From Blastomonas sp. CACIA14H2 (GTDB lineage: Bacteria > Pseudomonadota > Alphaproteobacteria > Sphingomonadales > Sphingomonadaceae), in the NCBI GenBank assembly GCA_000503195.1, contig AYSC01000001.1, positions 186,001 to 250,000 on the forward strand: a stretch of 64,000 nt of DNA. The letters run 5' to 3'. The notes beneath the pieces were generated by a model that ran no database searches, had not been told where the DNA came from, and was given only the letters and a program-made list of their open reading frames with translations. The position numbers and the translations under genes are program-made. Below, piece after piece: positions 45,553 through 56,388 of this stretch; position 1 is the stretch's first letter, and each line of letters begins with the position of its first letter.

Positions 45553-47700
45553 ATGTCACGTTTCGCTTTTGGCCTGGTCTCGATGCTGCTGGCGGGGACT
45601 GCGGCCGCGCCCGGCACCGCCTGGGCCGATCAAGAACAGCCCGGCGACGCGCTCGAGGCCGAGGACAACATCATCGTCACCGGTCAGCGCCAGGCCTATC
45701 GCGGCGACTTCACGCTGCGCGAGACGCCGCAGGCGATCACCCAGATCGGCCAGGAGCAGATCGACGCCAACAATCTGACGCGGCTCACCGATGCGCTCGA
45801 TCTGTCGGCCTCGGTGGCGCGGCAGAACAATTTCGGCGGGTTGTGGGATGCCTATGCGGTGCGTGGTTTTGCCGGCGACGAAAACCTGCCATCGGGCTAT
45901 CTGGTCAACGGCTTCAACGGCGGGCGCGGCTTCGGCGGGACGCGCGATGTCGCGGGCGTCGAGCGGATTGAGATCCTGAAAGGGCCCAATGCCGCATTGT
46001 TCGGGCGCGGCGAGCCGGGCGGCACGGTCAATATCGTCACCAAGCACGCGGATTTCGACACGCGGGGGCGGATCAATGTACAAGCCGGCAGCTTCGATCG
46101 CCGCCGCGCCGATGCCGATGTCAACATCGCGATCGGCGATGTCGCGGCAGTGCGGTTGATCGGCTTTTACGAGAAGTCGGACAGTTTCCGCCGCACCGTG
46201 GGGTCCGAGCGGGTCGGCTTTCTGCCGTCGTTCCTGCTCAAGCTCAGCGAGAATACCACGATCAGCTATGACCTCGAGCTGACCCGCCAGGAGGCGGATT
46301 TCGATCGCGGCACCGTGGCGATCGGCGGTGTGCTGGGCCGGGTGTCGCGCCGCGCCTTTTTCGGCGAACCGGGCGACGGGCCAATCGAGGCGGATGCGAC
46401 CGGACATCAGGTGCAACTGGACCACAAGTTCAGCGAGGACTGGAGCCTGCTGATCGGCACCCAGTATCGCGAGACGCGGCTCGAGGGCTTTTCCACCGAG
46501 CCCGAACTCGCGACCGCGCGCCAGCGGCTCTTCCGCGACGGTCGCTCGCTCTCGCGCCAGCGCCGCTTCCGCCTGTATGAAGGCGAGCATTTCGTGCTGC
46601 GCGGCGAGATCGCGGGGCGGTTCGCGACGGGCAGCCTGACGCACCGCGTGCTGCTGGGCGTCGATTATGACGAGTTCGACAACAGCCAGCTTTTCCTCCG
46701 CTTCCGTCCGCCCTCGATCGGCGCTGCGATCACCGCGCTGGCAAGCAACGATATCGATGTGTTCAACCCGGTCTATGGCCGCTTCCCGCTGCCCGCTCCG
46801 GGGCCGCAGACCAACCGGCTCGACCAGCAGCGCGCGGTCGGCGCCTATGTGCAAGACCAGATCAGCATAACCGATTCGCTGCAGATTCGCCTGGGCGGGC
46901 GCTTCGACGACATCACCGTGGAGAGCCTCAACCGGGCGAACAACTCTGCCGCCAGTCGCAGTTACAACCGGTTCAGTCCCCAGGCGGGGATTGTCTATAC
47001 CGCATCGCCCGCGGTCTCGTTCTACGCCGCTTATGGCGAGGGCTTCCGTGCCAATCTGGGTGCGACGGCGGCAGGCCGCCTGTTCGATCCGGAAACCAGC
47101 AAGTCGGCCGAAATCGGTGCGAAATTCGGACTGTTCGACGATGCGCTGCAGGGCACGGTCTCGCTGTTCACGCTCTCCAAGTCGAACGTGCTCGCGGCGG
47201 ACCCAGCCAATCCCGGTTTCTCGCTGCCGATCGGCAAGGCGCGCAGCCGGGGGCTCGAATTCGACCTGATGGGCAAGCTGCCCGGCGATATCAACCTGTG
47301 GTTCTCCTATGCCTTTGTCGATGCCGAAGCGCGGCAGGATGTCGCCGATCTCAATTTCGGCCTGCCTATCCGCCGCGGCGACCGCTTGATCAACATTCCG
47401 CGCCAGACGCTCAGCCTCCAGGCATCGCGCGGCTTCGATATCGGTGACACCAGGCTGACGATTGGCGGCGGCGTGCAGCATGTCGGAACGCGGCTCGGCG
47501 AGACCGGAACGGCCTTCGAACTGCCCGACTACACGCTGGTCCGGCTGTTCGCGGCGTGGAAGGTCCTTGAAAATGTGGAAATTTTCGCTGACGTCACGAA
47601 TTTGTTTGATACAGTATATTATACCAACAGCTTCTCGCAGCTTTGGGTGCAGCCCGGGACGCCGCGTGCGGCGTCGGTGGCGCTGAGATTGTCGTTCTGA
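45553..47700 (+). CDS. TonB-dependent siderophore receptor
   Basis: A 715-residue outer-membrane receptor. The signal peptide RFAFGLVSMLLAGTAAA ends at AWA; a TonB-box region (DNIIVTGQR) follows. The plug has YAVRGFAGDENLPSGYLVNG and VERIEILKGPNAALFGRGEP, then GGTVNIVTK. The barrel ends with PRAASVALRLSF, the terminal Phe. ATG 45553 gives a proper signal; a TTG at 45532 is less likely. It lies 12 nt upstream of the ABC ATPase and is the first gene of a five-gene coupled unit. The Fur-like palindrome in front supports an iron-siderophore ligand. Confidence 0.92.
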   Translation: MSRFAFGLVSMLLAGTAAAPGTAWADQEQPGDALEAEDNIIVTGQRQAYRGDFTLRETPQAITQIGQEQIDANNLTRLTDALDLSASVARQNNFGGLWDAYAVRGFAGDENLPSGYLVNGFNGGRGFGGTRDVAGVERIEILKGPNAALFGRGEPGGTVNIVTKHADFDTRGRINVQAGSFDRRRADADVNIAIGDVAAVRLIGFYEKSDSFRRTVGSERVGFLPSFLLKLSENTTISYDLELTRQEADFDRGTVAIGGVLGRVSRRAFFGEPGDGPIEADATGHQVQLDHKFSEDWSLLIGTQYRETRLEGFSTEPELATARQRLFRDGRSLSRQRRFRLYEGEHFVLRGEIAGRFATGSLTHRVLLGVDYDEFDNSQLFLRFRPPSIGAAITALASNDIDVFNPVYGRFPLPAPGPQTNRLDQQRAVGAYVQDQISITDSLQIRLGGRFDDITVESLNRANNSAASRSYNRFSPQAGIVYTASPAVSFYAAYGEGFRANLGATAAGRLFDPETSKSAEIGAKFGLFDDALQGTVSLFTLSKSNVLAADPANPGFSLPIGKARSRGLEFDLMGKLPGDINLWFSYAFVDAEARQDVADLNFGLPIRRGDRLINIPRQTLSLQASRGFDIGDTRLTIGGGVQHVGTRLGETGTAFELPDYTLVRLFAAWKVLENVEIFADVTNLFDTVYYTNSFSQLWVQPGTPRAASVALRLSF

Positions 47701-47712
47701 AGGATCCTTTGC

Positions 47713-48428
<716 letters not shown>

Positions 48429-48432
<4 letters not shown>

Positions 48433-49877
48433 ACCGGGCGTTGACGATCGCGGGCGCCGAGCTGCGCCTGATGCTGCGCTCGCGGCTGGCGCTGGTCGGC
48501 ATCGCGACGCTGCTGCTGCTCTCGGCCATCGCGGCGGTGACTTCGGCGACGCAGATGGCGGCGGCAGCGGAAATGCGCGCCGAGGCGCAGGCGGCGACCG
48601 ATGCGCAGTTCAAGGCGCAGCCCGACCGGCATCCGCACCGCATGGTGCATTACGGCACCTATGCCTTGCGCCCGGTGGGGCCGCTGGCCGCGTTCGACCC
48701 GGGCGTCGACGCGTTTACCGGCACGCTACTGTTCCTCGAGGGGCACCGGCAGAACAGCGCCACCTTCGGCGCGGCGCGGGAGTCTTCGGACCTCGTCCGC
48801 TTCGGCCAGCTGACGCCCGCCTTCGTGCTGCAGACGCTTGCGCCGCTGCTGCTGGTGTTCCTGGGCTTTGCGAGCATCGCGCGCGAGCGCGAACGCGGCA
48901 GTCTGCGCGCGCTCGCGGCTTATGGGGCAGGGGCCTGGTCGATCCTGGTCGGCAAGGCGCTCGCGCTCGGCGTGGCGGCCGCGCTCGCGATGGCACCGGC
49001 CTTTGCCGCGCTCGGCTGGGCCGCCGTGCAGCAGCCGGGCGAGGCAGGCATCGCGGCGCTGACGGCCTTGTCCTATGGCGGCTATCTGCTCGTCTGGGTG
49101 CTGGTCATCACCGCGGTCTCGGCGCTCGCGGCCAGTGCGCAGGGCGCGCTGGTCACGCTGATCGCGGCCTGGGCGATCGTCGTGGTGCTGGTCCCGCGCG
49201 CGGCGGCGGCCTGGGTCGGCGTGGCCGAGCCTCTGCCGAGCCGGGTCGATACCGAATTTGCCATTGCCGCAGACCTGCGCCGCATCGGCGACAGCCACAA
49301 TCCCAACGACCCGCATTTCGCCGCCTTCAAGGCGAAGCTGCTGAAACGCTATGGCGTAACCCGGGTCGAGGACCTGCCGTTCAACTATCGCGGCGTGCTG
49401 GCGCAGGAAGGCGAGCGGCTGACCTCGCAGCTGTTCAAGGACTATGCCGCGCGCGCCGCCGCGATCCAGAACGCGCAGACCGAGACACTCACAACCCTCG
49501 GCATCATCAGCCCGGCGCTCGCGGTGCGCCGCGCGTCGATGACCGGGGCGGCGACCGATCTCGGCACGCATCTCGCCTTTCTGGCTGCTGCCGAGGCCTA
49601 TCGCTATGCCATGGTGCAGAAGCTCAATGGCCTGCAGGCCAGTGCCGTCGCCAGCGCCGATGACGCCGCGCGAAGCAAGGACCCGATTGCCGACCGCCGC
49701 ACGCGCATCTCGGCCGATTTCTGGAAGACGATCCCCGATTTCGATTTCTCCGCGCCCAGCCCGGGTGAGCGTGCAGGCGCGATGGCGATGCCGCTGGCGG
49801 TGCTCGCGCTATGGGTTGCGCTCGCGATCGGCCTGTTCGCCTTTGCGCGCCGCCGGCTCGAAAGGGCAGGGCTATGA
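48429..49877 (+). CDS. ABC-2 type permease, DUF3526-like (first)
   Basis: A 482-residue membrane protein with an N-terminal helix (TIAGAELRLMLRSRLALVGIA), a large periplasmic loop, and about five further helices. It contains FASIARERERGSLRALAAYG, the coupling-helix region of ABC-2 permeases, and a second large loop around residues 270-440 before the final helix. DUF3526-type permeases are exporters of unknown substrates. It overlaps the ATPase gene and the second permease gene by 4 nt each. Confidence 0.87.
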
Positions 49878-51127
49878 GCAACCTCGCCCGTGAATTCGGC
49901 TTCATGCTGCGCAGCAGATCGGCGCTGATGGCGCTGGCGTTGCTCGCGATCTGTGCCAGCGCGGCGGTCGCCCTGGGCCTGGCCAGCGTCGCGCGCGACC
50001 GGGCGGCGATCGACCGGATGATCGCAGGGCAGGCCACCGAGGAGCGCGCGCTGGCGGCGTTTGTCAAGGATGCCGGCTCGGGCGCCTATTACGGGTTCCA
50101 GCCGACCTGGGACGCGCCATCGGACCTGGCCTTTGCCGCGCTCGGCAGCCGCGATATCGCACCCGCCATGCTGCGCGTCCGCGCGCTCGCGCTCGAGGCG
50201 CAGATCTACGAGAACGAAGCCGCCAATCCCGAACTCGCACTGCCGGGGCGGTTCGACCTCGCCTTTGTCGTCATCTATCTCGCGCCGCTGGTGCTGATCG
50301 CGCTGCTCCACGACCTGTGGTCGGGTGAGCGCGAGGCGGGGCGCTATCATGCGCTCGCTGCGATGCCCGGCGCGAACCGGCGCCTCTGGAGCGCGCGCGT
50401 GCTGGTGCGTCTGGGCGGCGTGCTGGCAGCGCTGCTGCTGCCGTTCGCGGTCGGCGCGCTGATCGCCGGCACCGCGCCCTTGCGCGCCCTCGGCTTTGCC
50501 GGGCTGATCGGGCTCGTCGCGTTGCTGTGGACCGCCATCATCCTCATCGTCGCGCGGCGGGGCTCGCGCTCTGCGGTGCATGCGGCATCGCTCGCGGCGA
50601 TCTGGTTTGCGCTGACGCTCGTCGCGCCTGCCGGGGCGAATCTGGCGATCAATGCCGCCGTGCCGGTGCCCGATGGCGCGGCGCTGGCACGCGAGAATCG
50701 CGAATATGTTCATGCCGGATGGGATCGCCCACGCGACCAGACGATGCGCGATTTCCTCAAGCTCTATCCGCAACTCGCCCCTGGCGCGGCAATCCCGCCG
50801 ACCTTTCACTGGAAATGGTATTTCGCCTTCCAGCACCTGGGCGACCGGCATGTGGCGCAGCAATCGCAGGCCTATCGCGACGGGATCGCCCGCCGGGCCG
50901 AGCTGGCGCGGGCCGCCGGCTGGCTGCTGCCGCCCGCGGGGCTTGCCCAGGCGATGACCGCGCTCGCGCGCACCGATATCGCCGCGCAGCTTGACTATCA
51001 GATGCGCATTCGCGCTTACCACCAGCGCTTGCGTGAGTTCTTTTATGATTATCTGTTCAGCGAGAAACCCTTTGGCCCGGACGATTTGGCGGACGTTCCG
51101 CGCTTCGATCCTGCTATCGACAGCTAG
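49874..51127 (+). CDS. ABC-2 type permease, DUF3526-like (second)
   Basis: A 417-residue membrane protein of the same design as the preceding permease: N-terminal LAREFGFMLRSRSALMALALL, a coupling region LLHDLWSGEREAGRYHALAAM and a periplasmic loop with FHWKWYFAFQHLGDRHVAQQ. The two probably form a heterodimer on the ATPase dimer. Its 3' end overlaps the start of the next receptor gene by about 80 nt in another frame. Confidence 0.87.
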   Translation: MSNLAREFGFMLRSRSALMALALLAICASAAVALGLASVARDRAAIDRMIAGQATEERALAAFVKDAGSGAYYGFQPTWDAPSDLAFAALGSRDIAPAMLRVRALALEAQIYENEAANPELALPGRFDLAFVVIYLAPLVLIALLHDLWSGEREAGRYHALAAMPGANRRLWSARVLVRLGGVLAALLLPFAVGALIAGTAPLRALGFAGLIGLVALLWTAIILIVARRGSRSAVHAASLAAIWFALTLVAPAGANLAINAAVPVPDGAALARENREYVHAGWDRPRDQTMRDFLKLYPQLAPGAAIPPTFHWKWYFAFQHLGDRHVAQQSQAYRDGIARRAELARAAGWLLPPAGLAQAMTALARTDIAAQLDYQMRIRAYHQRLREFFYDYLFSEKPFGPDDLADVPRFDPAIDS

Positions 51128-53012
51128 CCTTGTTTCGGCATCTCCAGCCCTTGCGCAGCGTGTGACCGACAATGCCGCTGCCGGGGCCGAGGATGCCTTC
51201 GGCACCAGCATCGGCAACGAGCGGGTGGGGCTGTACAGCGGTAGTGACGTGCGCGGATTTTCCCCGGTCACCGCCAATAACATCCGGCTCGAAGGGCTGT
51301 ATTTCGATCGCCCGGCGTCTTTCACCGACCGGCTGGTGCAGAGCAATGTCGTGCGCGTCGGCCTGACCGCGCAGAATTACCTCTTTCCGGCACCCACGGG
51401 CATCGTCGATTACAAGATCCGCCCTGCAGGCAACGATCTGGTGGTCAGCACGATGCTCGGCCTGAACAGCTGGGGTGGCGGCAGGCTCGAGATCGACACG
51501 CAGATTCCGGTGATCAAGGACCGTCTGAGCCTGGTTGCGGGGGTGGCGGGTTTCGTCGATGAGCTGGCGCCGGGCAACCAGTCGTTCTTCGGATCCTATG
51601 CGCTCGCGGCACGGTGGAAGCCCAGCCGGAACATCGAGGTCATCCCGTTCTGGAGCCGCATCGACCTGTACAATCGCGAGGCCGCGCCGCTCTACACACC
51701 CGAAGGCGCATTCCTGCCGCCGCGCATCGAGCGTCGCAAGTTCCCAGGCCCCGAATGGGCGGACCAGCGCAACACGGTGCAGCATTATGGCGCGCTGACC
51801 AAGGCGCGGCTGGGCGGAGGCTGGGACCTCGCGGCGGGCCTGTTCCGCTCGACATCGGACAGCGCGACCAATTTCGCGACCAACTTCACCGCCTTGCGCC
51901 CCGATGGCACCGCCGTCCGCCGCATCACCAGCGACCCGCCGCTGTCGCTCGCCGGAACCAGCGGGGAACTGCGCATCAGCAAGTCCTTCACCGAGGGTCC
52001 GCGCCGCCACACGCTGCACGCGGCATTGCGCGGGCGCGAGCGGGTGAGCCGCTATGGCGGCGGTGCCTCGGTCAGCTATGCGCGCGCACCGGTCGAGCAG
52101 GTGCTCGATGCGCCCGAACCCGATTTCCGATTCAACCCGCAGACCGACGAGACGGTGCGCCAAGCGATTGCGGGTATTGCCTATGACGGGCGCTGGCAGG
52201 GTGTCGGCGGCCTGAGCGTCGGCCTGCAGCACACCTGGTATCGCAAGCGCGTCGACCGGCCCGGCGCAGCGCTGGCGCGCACCGACGACGAGGCCTGGTT
52301 GCCCAATGTCACCGCCTCGATCGAGGCGACCAGGCGGCTCGCCTTTTACGGCGGCTATACCAGGGGGCTGGAGGAAAGCGGTATCGCGCCCGACAATGCC
52401 GCCAACCGCACCGAGGCGCTGCCCGCGATCCTCACCAGCCAGCTCGATGCCGGGCTGCGCTGGAAGATCCCGGGCGGGATGAGCCTGGTCGCGGGGCTGT
52501 TCGACGTGCGCAAGCCCTATTTCGCCGCCGATAGCGCGAATGTCTTTCGCGAGCTCGGCGATGTCCGGCATCGCGGGGTCGAGCTGTCCGCGACCGGAAC
52601 TTTGGTGCCCCGGCTGACCGTCGTGGCGGGCGCGGTGCTGATGCAGCCGCGCGTGACCGGCGAGGCGGTCGAGCAGGGACGTGTGGGACGCAGGCCGCTC
52701 GGCCAGCCCTCGCGCATTCTCACGCTGGCGACGCAATATGAGGTGCCGGGGCTCGATGGGGTGCAGCTGACGCTCAACGTCACGCATCGCGGCACCCGCG
52801 CCGCCGATACGCGCAACCTCGTCTTCCTGCCCGCGCGGACGATCATCGATGCTGGGGTACGCTGGCGCTTCGATCTGGGCGACAATCCGGCGCTGCTGCG
52901 CGTGACGATGCTCAATGTCGCCGACACCTACGACCTCGCTTTGGTCGGCAGCGGCAGCTATCAGGTCAACGCCCCGCGCCAGGTCACGATGTTCCTGACG
53001 GTCGATTTCTGA
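51045..53012 (+). CDS. TonB-dependent receptor with shortened plug
   Basis: About 655 residues. The signal-like part (TFRASILLSTASLVSASPALAQ) is followed by a plug of about 90 residues that reads DAFGTSIGNERVGLYSGSDV, RGFSPVTANNIRLEGLYFD and LFPAPTGIVDYKIR. The usual RGPQG-LYG and GG-INI segments are absent. The barrel ends VTMFLTVDF. The start lies inside the upstream permease gene: ATG 51045 is used, TTG 51072 gives a shorter but better signal peptide. The 3' end overlaps the convergent PH-domain gene by 29 nt. It is probably the second outer-membrane gate of the ABC unit. Confidence 0.82.
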   Translation: MIICSARNPLARTIWRTFRASILLSTASLVSASPALAQRVTDNAAAGAEDAFGTSIGNERVGLYSGSDVRGFSPVTANNIRLEGLYFDRPASFTDRLVQSNVVRVGLTAQNYLFPAPTGIVDYKIRPAGNDLVVSTMLGLNSWGGGRLEIDTQIPVIKDRLSLVAGVAGFVDELAPGNQSFFGSYALAARWKPSRNIEVIPFWSRIDLYNREAAPLYTPEGAFLPPRIERRKFPGPEWADQRNTVQHYGALTKARLGGGWDLAAGLFRSTSDSATNFATNFTALRPDGTAVRRITSDPPLSLAGTSGELRISKSFTEGPRRHTLHAALRGRERVSRYGGGASVSYARAPVEQVLDAPEPDFRFNPQTDETVRQAIAGIAYDGRWQGVGGLSVGLQHTWYRKRVDRPGAALARTDDEAWLPNVTASIEATRRLAFYGGYTRGLEESGIAPDNAANRTEALPAILTSQLDAGLRWKIPGGMSLVAGLFDVRKPYFAADSANVFRELGDVRHRGVELSATGTLVPRLTVVAGAVLMQPRVTGEAVEQGRVGRRPLGQPSRILTLATQYEVPGLDGVQLTLNVTHRGTRAADTRNLVFLPARTIIDAGVRWRFDLGDNPALLRVTMLNVADTYDLALVGSGSYQVNAPRQVTMFLTVDF

Positions 53013-54540
53013 CCGCCGGGCCGAGCAGTTCCTCGCGCAGGGCGATCGCGTCGCCGAGCGGGATCGCCTGGATCGTGACCGCGCCTGATCGCCCCGCAAC
53101 CCCGATCGCGACATCGGCCAGACCGATGAAGCGGCTGACGAAGCTCTGCTTGATGTCGACACTCTGCACGCGGCGCAGCGGCAGCAATGTCAGCGTCTGG
53201 TTCCAGAAGCCGGTGCGGACATAGAGCTGGTCGCCCAGCAGCGCATAGCGGTGCGCGCGCCAGTACAGCCAGCTGAACAGCGGGACCAGCGGCAGCGCGA
53301 GATAGGCGAGTGCGATCCAGGGGCTGGCGAAATAGGCCGAGATGCCGAGGCCGAGGATCGGCACCGGCAGCGCGAAGACCAAAGGCACCCACCACATCGC
53401 CGGATCGACCCCGCGCATCGACGGATAGTCGGTGTCCCACGCGATGCGCGTCTCGCCCAGCACATGGCGCAGCTCGTCTGCGGTGGCGAACGGTGCGATG
53501 CTGTGGTCGCTTTCCTTCTCGCTGTCGCTGGCGAGGCTCTGCACCTTGAGCTCGTACCAGCCGAAGCGGCGGCGGATCGGGCCGGTGGCGATGACGGCGG
53601 CCTGGATGCGGTGCAGCGGCATGACGACATCGGTCAGCGTCAGCAGCCCGCGGCGGCGGCGAAAGCCGGTCTCGGTGCGCTCGAGCCGGAAGCCATATTC
53701 GCGCAACACCGTGCGGATGATCCCGCCGACCAGCCCCACCACCACCAGCCCGATCAGCGCCGCAATCACCGAGGCGATGCGCGCGGCAAGATCGAGCGCG
53801 GCGAACAGGTCGTCGAGTCCCAGGAAATCGAGCAGGCGGCGCGGATTCCAGAAGTCATCGGGCATCAGGAAGTCGAGATTGTTGACCACCGCGCCGACCA
53901 CCGCGAAGAACACCAGCGAGAAGTTGAAAAAGCCAGCGATCAGGATGCGCTTCATGTCCATGCCGAACAGCAGCGGCGCATCGGTCTGGGGCACGGCCAC
54001 CGCCCCGGTACCGGCTTCGCTCTCGCCCGAGCGCGCGCCATCGGCCTGCTGTGCCTTGCGCAGGCGGATGACGTCGCGCAGCCGCTCGGCCTCGGCGAGG
54101 TCGACCGAATCGAGCGCGCCTTCGTCACCGCTGCCGCTGCTGCCGGTCTCGAGCCGGACCTTGGCGAGGCCGACCAGCCGTGCGAGCGGACCCTGTTCCA
54201 GATTGACGTCCTGGATGCGCTCATAGGGGATCGAGCGGACGTTGCGGCTCAACACCCCGCTGGCGATGCGCAGTTCCTCCGGATCGAGCCGGTACGAAAA
54301 GCGCCACCAGCGATAGAATTCGAACCCGACCATCGCCAGCAGCGCCAGCAGCGCGAACAAACCGACCCATGGCCTCAGCTCGTCGGGCCCAGAAAGGCGC
54401 AGCGCGATCAGCCCCAGAATTGCCTGTGGTACCTGCCGGACCAGGTTGAGCATCAGGGTCAATGGGTGGAGGCGCCGCTCGCTGGCCGTGTCCGTGGCGG
54501 ACAGCACGATGGGCGGATCGGCGCTGAAGGCGTCGCTCAT
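52984..54540 (-). CDS. Membrane bPH2 (DUF304) protein, YdbT-like
   Basis: A 518-residue inner-membrane protein with several bacterial PH (bPH2) modules next to paired hydrophobic helices. Module 1 has RIASGVLSRNVRSIPYERIQDV, module 2 has RRRGLLTLTDVVMPLHRIQA, and module 3 has LYVRTGFWNQTLTLLPLRRV then QSVDIKQSF. This is the YdbT pattern; its partner YdbS-like protein is encoded upstream with a 4-nt ATGA overlap. Function is not firmly known. It is tail-to-tail with the receptor gene with overlapping ends. Confidence 0.87.
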   Translation of the reverse strand: MSDAFSADPPIVLSATDTASERRLHPLTLMLNLVRQVPQAILGLIALRLSGPDELRPWVGLFALLALLAMVGFEFYRWWRFSYRLDPEELRIASGVLSRNVRSIPYERIQDVNLEQGPLARLVGLAKVRLETGSSGSGDEGALDSVDLAEAERLRDVIRLRKAQQADGARSGESEAGTGAVAVPQTDAPLLFGMDMKRILIAGFFNFSLVFFAVVGAVVNNLDFLMPDDFWNPRRLLDFLGLDDLFAALDLAARIASVIAALIGLVVVGLVGGIIRTVLREYGFRLERTETGFRRRRGLLTLTDVVMPLHRIQAAVIATGPIRRRFGWYELKVQSLASDSEKESDHSIAPFATADELRHVLGETRIAWDTDYPSMRGVDPAMWWVPLVFALPVPILGLGISAYFASPWIALAYLALPLVPLFSWLYWRAHRYALLGDQLYVRTGFWNQTLTLLPLRRVQSVDIKQSFVSRFIGLADVAIGVAGRSGAVTIQAIPLGDAIALREELLGPAVRNRPSGTS

Positions 54541-55064
54541 TCGGCCTCGCGGCGGATATGCAGGCGCATCGTGTCGCGCATCGCCTCGGCGCGGTCGCGC
54601 GCCAGTCCGGGCAGCGTGACGATGCTGTTGTGCGTGCCGGCGGTATGGACCGTCAGGCTGGCCAGGCCGAACAGCCGCTCGATCGGCCCTTCGCCCAGGT
54701 CGATATGCTGGATGCGCTTGAACGGCACGATGGTGTCGGTGCGGAACATCCAGCCGCGCGCGACGCGCAGCTGTTCGTCGCTATCGGCATAGCCCCAGCG
54801 CTTCCATTTGCGCTGCGGCAGGAAGACCAGGATGAACGCGCACAGCGCGAGCGCGGGCGCGATGATCATGCCATGCTCACCCACGCCCTCGGCGACCAGC
54901 GCGAACTCGCTGACGGTCGCGGCGATCATCACCGGCAGCAGCACCAGCGCGGTCATGATGCGGATGACGTTGACATAGCGCCGGTCGAGCGGGTGCAGAC
55001 CGGCGCTCAAGACATCCGCAGATGGGGGTGCGAAAACCAGATCCTCCGCCAAACCTGCCGACAT
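54537..55064 (-). CDS. Membrane bPH2 (DUF304) protein, YdbS-like
   Basis: A 175-residue protein with two close transmembrane helices (IMTALVLLPVMIAATVSEF and MIIAPALALCAFILVFL) and one bPH2 module containing LRVARGWMFRTDTIVPFKRI and QHIDLGEGPIERLFGLASL. It pairs with the YdbT-like gene downstream. No own function can be given beyond the pair. Confidence 0.88.
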   Translation of the reverse strand: MSAGLAEDLVFAPPSADVLSAGLHPLDRRYVNVIRIMTALVLLPVMIAATVSEFALVAEGVGEHGMIIAPALALCAFILVFLPQRKWKRWGYADSDEQLRVARGWMFRTDTIVPFKRIQHIDLGEGPIERLFGLASLTVHTAGTHNSIVTLPGLARDRAEAMRDTMRLHIRREAE

Positions 55065-55167
55065 AGACGCACACGCTCCCTGTTCGCGAGGCAGTCGCCA
55101 TCGCCTGCACCACTATGGAGCAGGTGTATTAGTCATGCAAGTCGGTTGCGCCATGCGCAGGCCCGGA

Positions 55168-55764
55168 TCATTCGGGCGAGGGGGCCTCGGGCTCGGGACG
55201 CGGCGGGACTTCCTCGCCATTGGCCTGTGCGCGCATCGCGGCCGCCGCAGCTTCACGCTCGGCCTTGCGCGCGTCGAGCTGTGCCTCGATCTCTTTCTGC
55301 CGCGCCTCGACCGCAGCGGCATCGCGGTCGATGTTCGACAGGCGACGCTGGCGCTCTTCCTCGATCAGCCGACCGGCAATCGCTTCCTCGCCCTGCCTCT
55401 TTTCGGCGCGGGCGGCCTGGACCAGCGATTGCGTGCAGCCAGTAAAGCCGCCGGCACCCACCGGCGAGCAGCTGTCGGTGCCGAAATTGCCCACGGTTTC
55501 CATCGAGCGGACGCGCTCGGTCCAGCTGGTATTGGCGATCGAATTGGGATCGCTGCGCAGCTTTTCGGGGATGCGATAGCGCTCCTGTTCGTCCATCCGC
55601 ATGCACACGACTATCTCGTTCGGGTCGCTCGAAGGCTCGCAGGCATCATCGCCATAGACGATCTTCTGGACGACCTTGTCGCCCGCATTCTCCTGCGCGG
55701 TGGCGGGCGCGGCGAAGGCCGTTCCGATCAGCAGCAAAGCTGCCAGGGTGCCGGTCTTCGTCAT
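55168..55764 (-). CDS. Exported protein with coiled-coil tail, unknown function
   Basis: A 198-residue protein with a signal peptide (TKTGTLAALLLIGTAFAAPA). A middle region has four cysteines (DACEPSS, IVVCMRMD, TDSCSPVG, TGCTQS) that could form two disulphides. It ends in a charged Arg/Glu/Ala-rich coiled coil and a Pro/Glu-rich tail. It keeps company with coq7 and dsbB; DsbB would support its disulphides. GGAGGA precedes the ATG at 55764. Such proteins are common hypotheticals in sphingomonads. Confidence 0.72.
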   Translation of the reverse strand: MTKTGTLAALLLIGTAFAAPATAQENAGDKVVQKIVYGDDACEPSSDPNEIVVCMRMDEQERYRIPEKLRSDPNSIANTSWTERVRSMETVGNFGTDSCSPVGAGGFTGCTQSLVQAARAEKRQGEEAIAGRLIEEERQRRLSNIDRDAAAVEARQKEIEAQLDARKAEREAAAAAMRAQANGEEVPPRPEPEAPSPE

Positions 55765-55836
55765 GTCGTCCTCCACTTGAACTTTGTCGTCTGTGGCCAA
55801 TAGCCTGTGCCGGATGAACGGCGCGTGATCATGCGA

Positions 55837-56388
55837 TCAGATGCGCTTCGAAAGCGCGATCGCCGCGCGGCATCCCATGCGGATGACCGCGCTCATCACC
55901 GGATAGCCAAAGGCCTGCTCGGCTCCCTCGGCGAGCGCACGATCCTTGTGCTCGAGCTCCTCGTCGCGGAACTTGGCGATGGCGGCGCTCAGCTCCGGAT
56001 CGCTGTCGCCCAGCTCCTCGAGCTGTTCGGCATAATGCCGGTCGATCTCGGTCTCGACCGCGACGGTGCAGGCCATCGCCGCCTTGGGTCCGATCAGCGC
56101 GGTCACCGCGCCCAGGCCGAAGCCGGCGACATTCCAGAAAGGCTGCAACGCGGTCGGGCGGACGCCGCGTTCGGCCATCAGCTTGTCGAAAAAGGCGCGG
56201 TGCACCTCTTCCTGTTCGGCCATGCCGGCGATCGCGCGCGCTTCGGGTACATGATCGCCCATCACCGCGCGCTGCCCGGCATAGATGCGGGTCGCGCCAT
56301 ATTCGCCCGCCTGATTGACCCGGATCATCTCCGACAGGTCCAGCTCCTTGCGGACAGGCTGGAGCGGTTCGTTATCCTGGGTCATCAT
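55837..56388 (-). CDS. coq7: Demethoxyubiquinone hydroxylase family protein (COQ7)
   Basis: A 183-residue di-iron carboxylate protein. Ligands are seen in VNQAGEYGATRIYAGQ, MAEQEEVHRAFFD, AVETEIDRHYAEQ and RDEELEHKDRAL, the repeated E..ExxH pattern of COQ7. It hydroxylates demethoxyubiquinol in ubiquinone synthesis at the membrane. The ATG overlaps the dsbB stop by 4 nt, a common sphingomonad arrangement. Confidence 0.94.
   Translation of the reverse strand: MMTQDNEPLQPVRKELDLSEMIRVNQAGEYGATRIYAGQRAVMGDHVPEARAIAGMAEQEEVHRAFFDKLMAERGVRPTALQPFWNVAGFGLGAVTALIGPKAAMACTVAVETEIDRHYAEQLEELGDSDPELSAAIAKFRDEELEHKDRALAEGAEQAFGYPVMSAVIRMGCRAAIALSKRI

Noticed and set aside
45556-47481. 641-codon open frame on the minus strand
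   Set aside because: It is antisense to the siderophore receptor and of low-complexity composition.
51114-53162. 682-codon open frame on the minus strand
   Set aside because: It is a shadow of the second TonB-dependent receptor and part of the PH-domain gene; no signal peptide or known motif.
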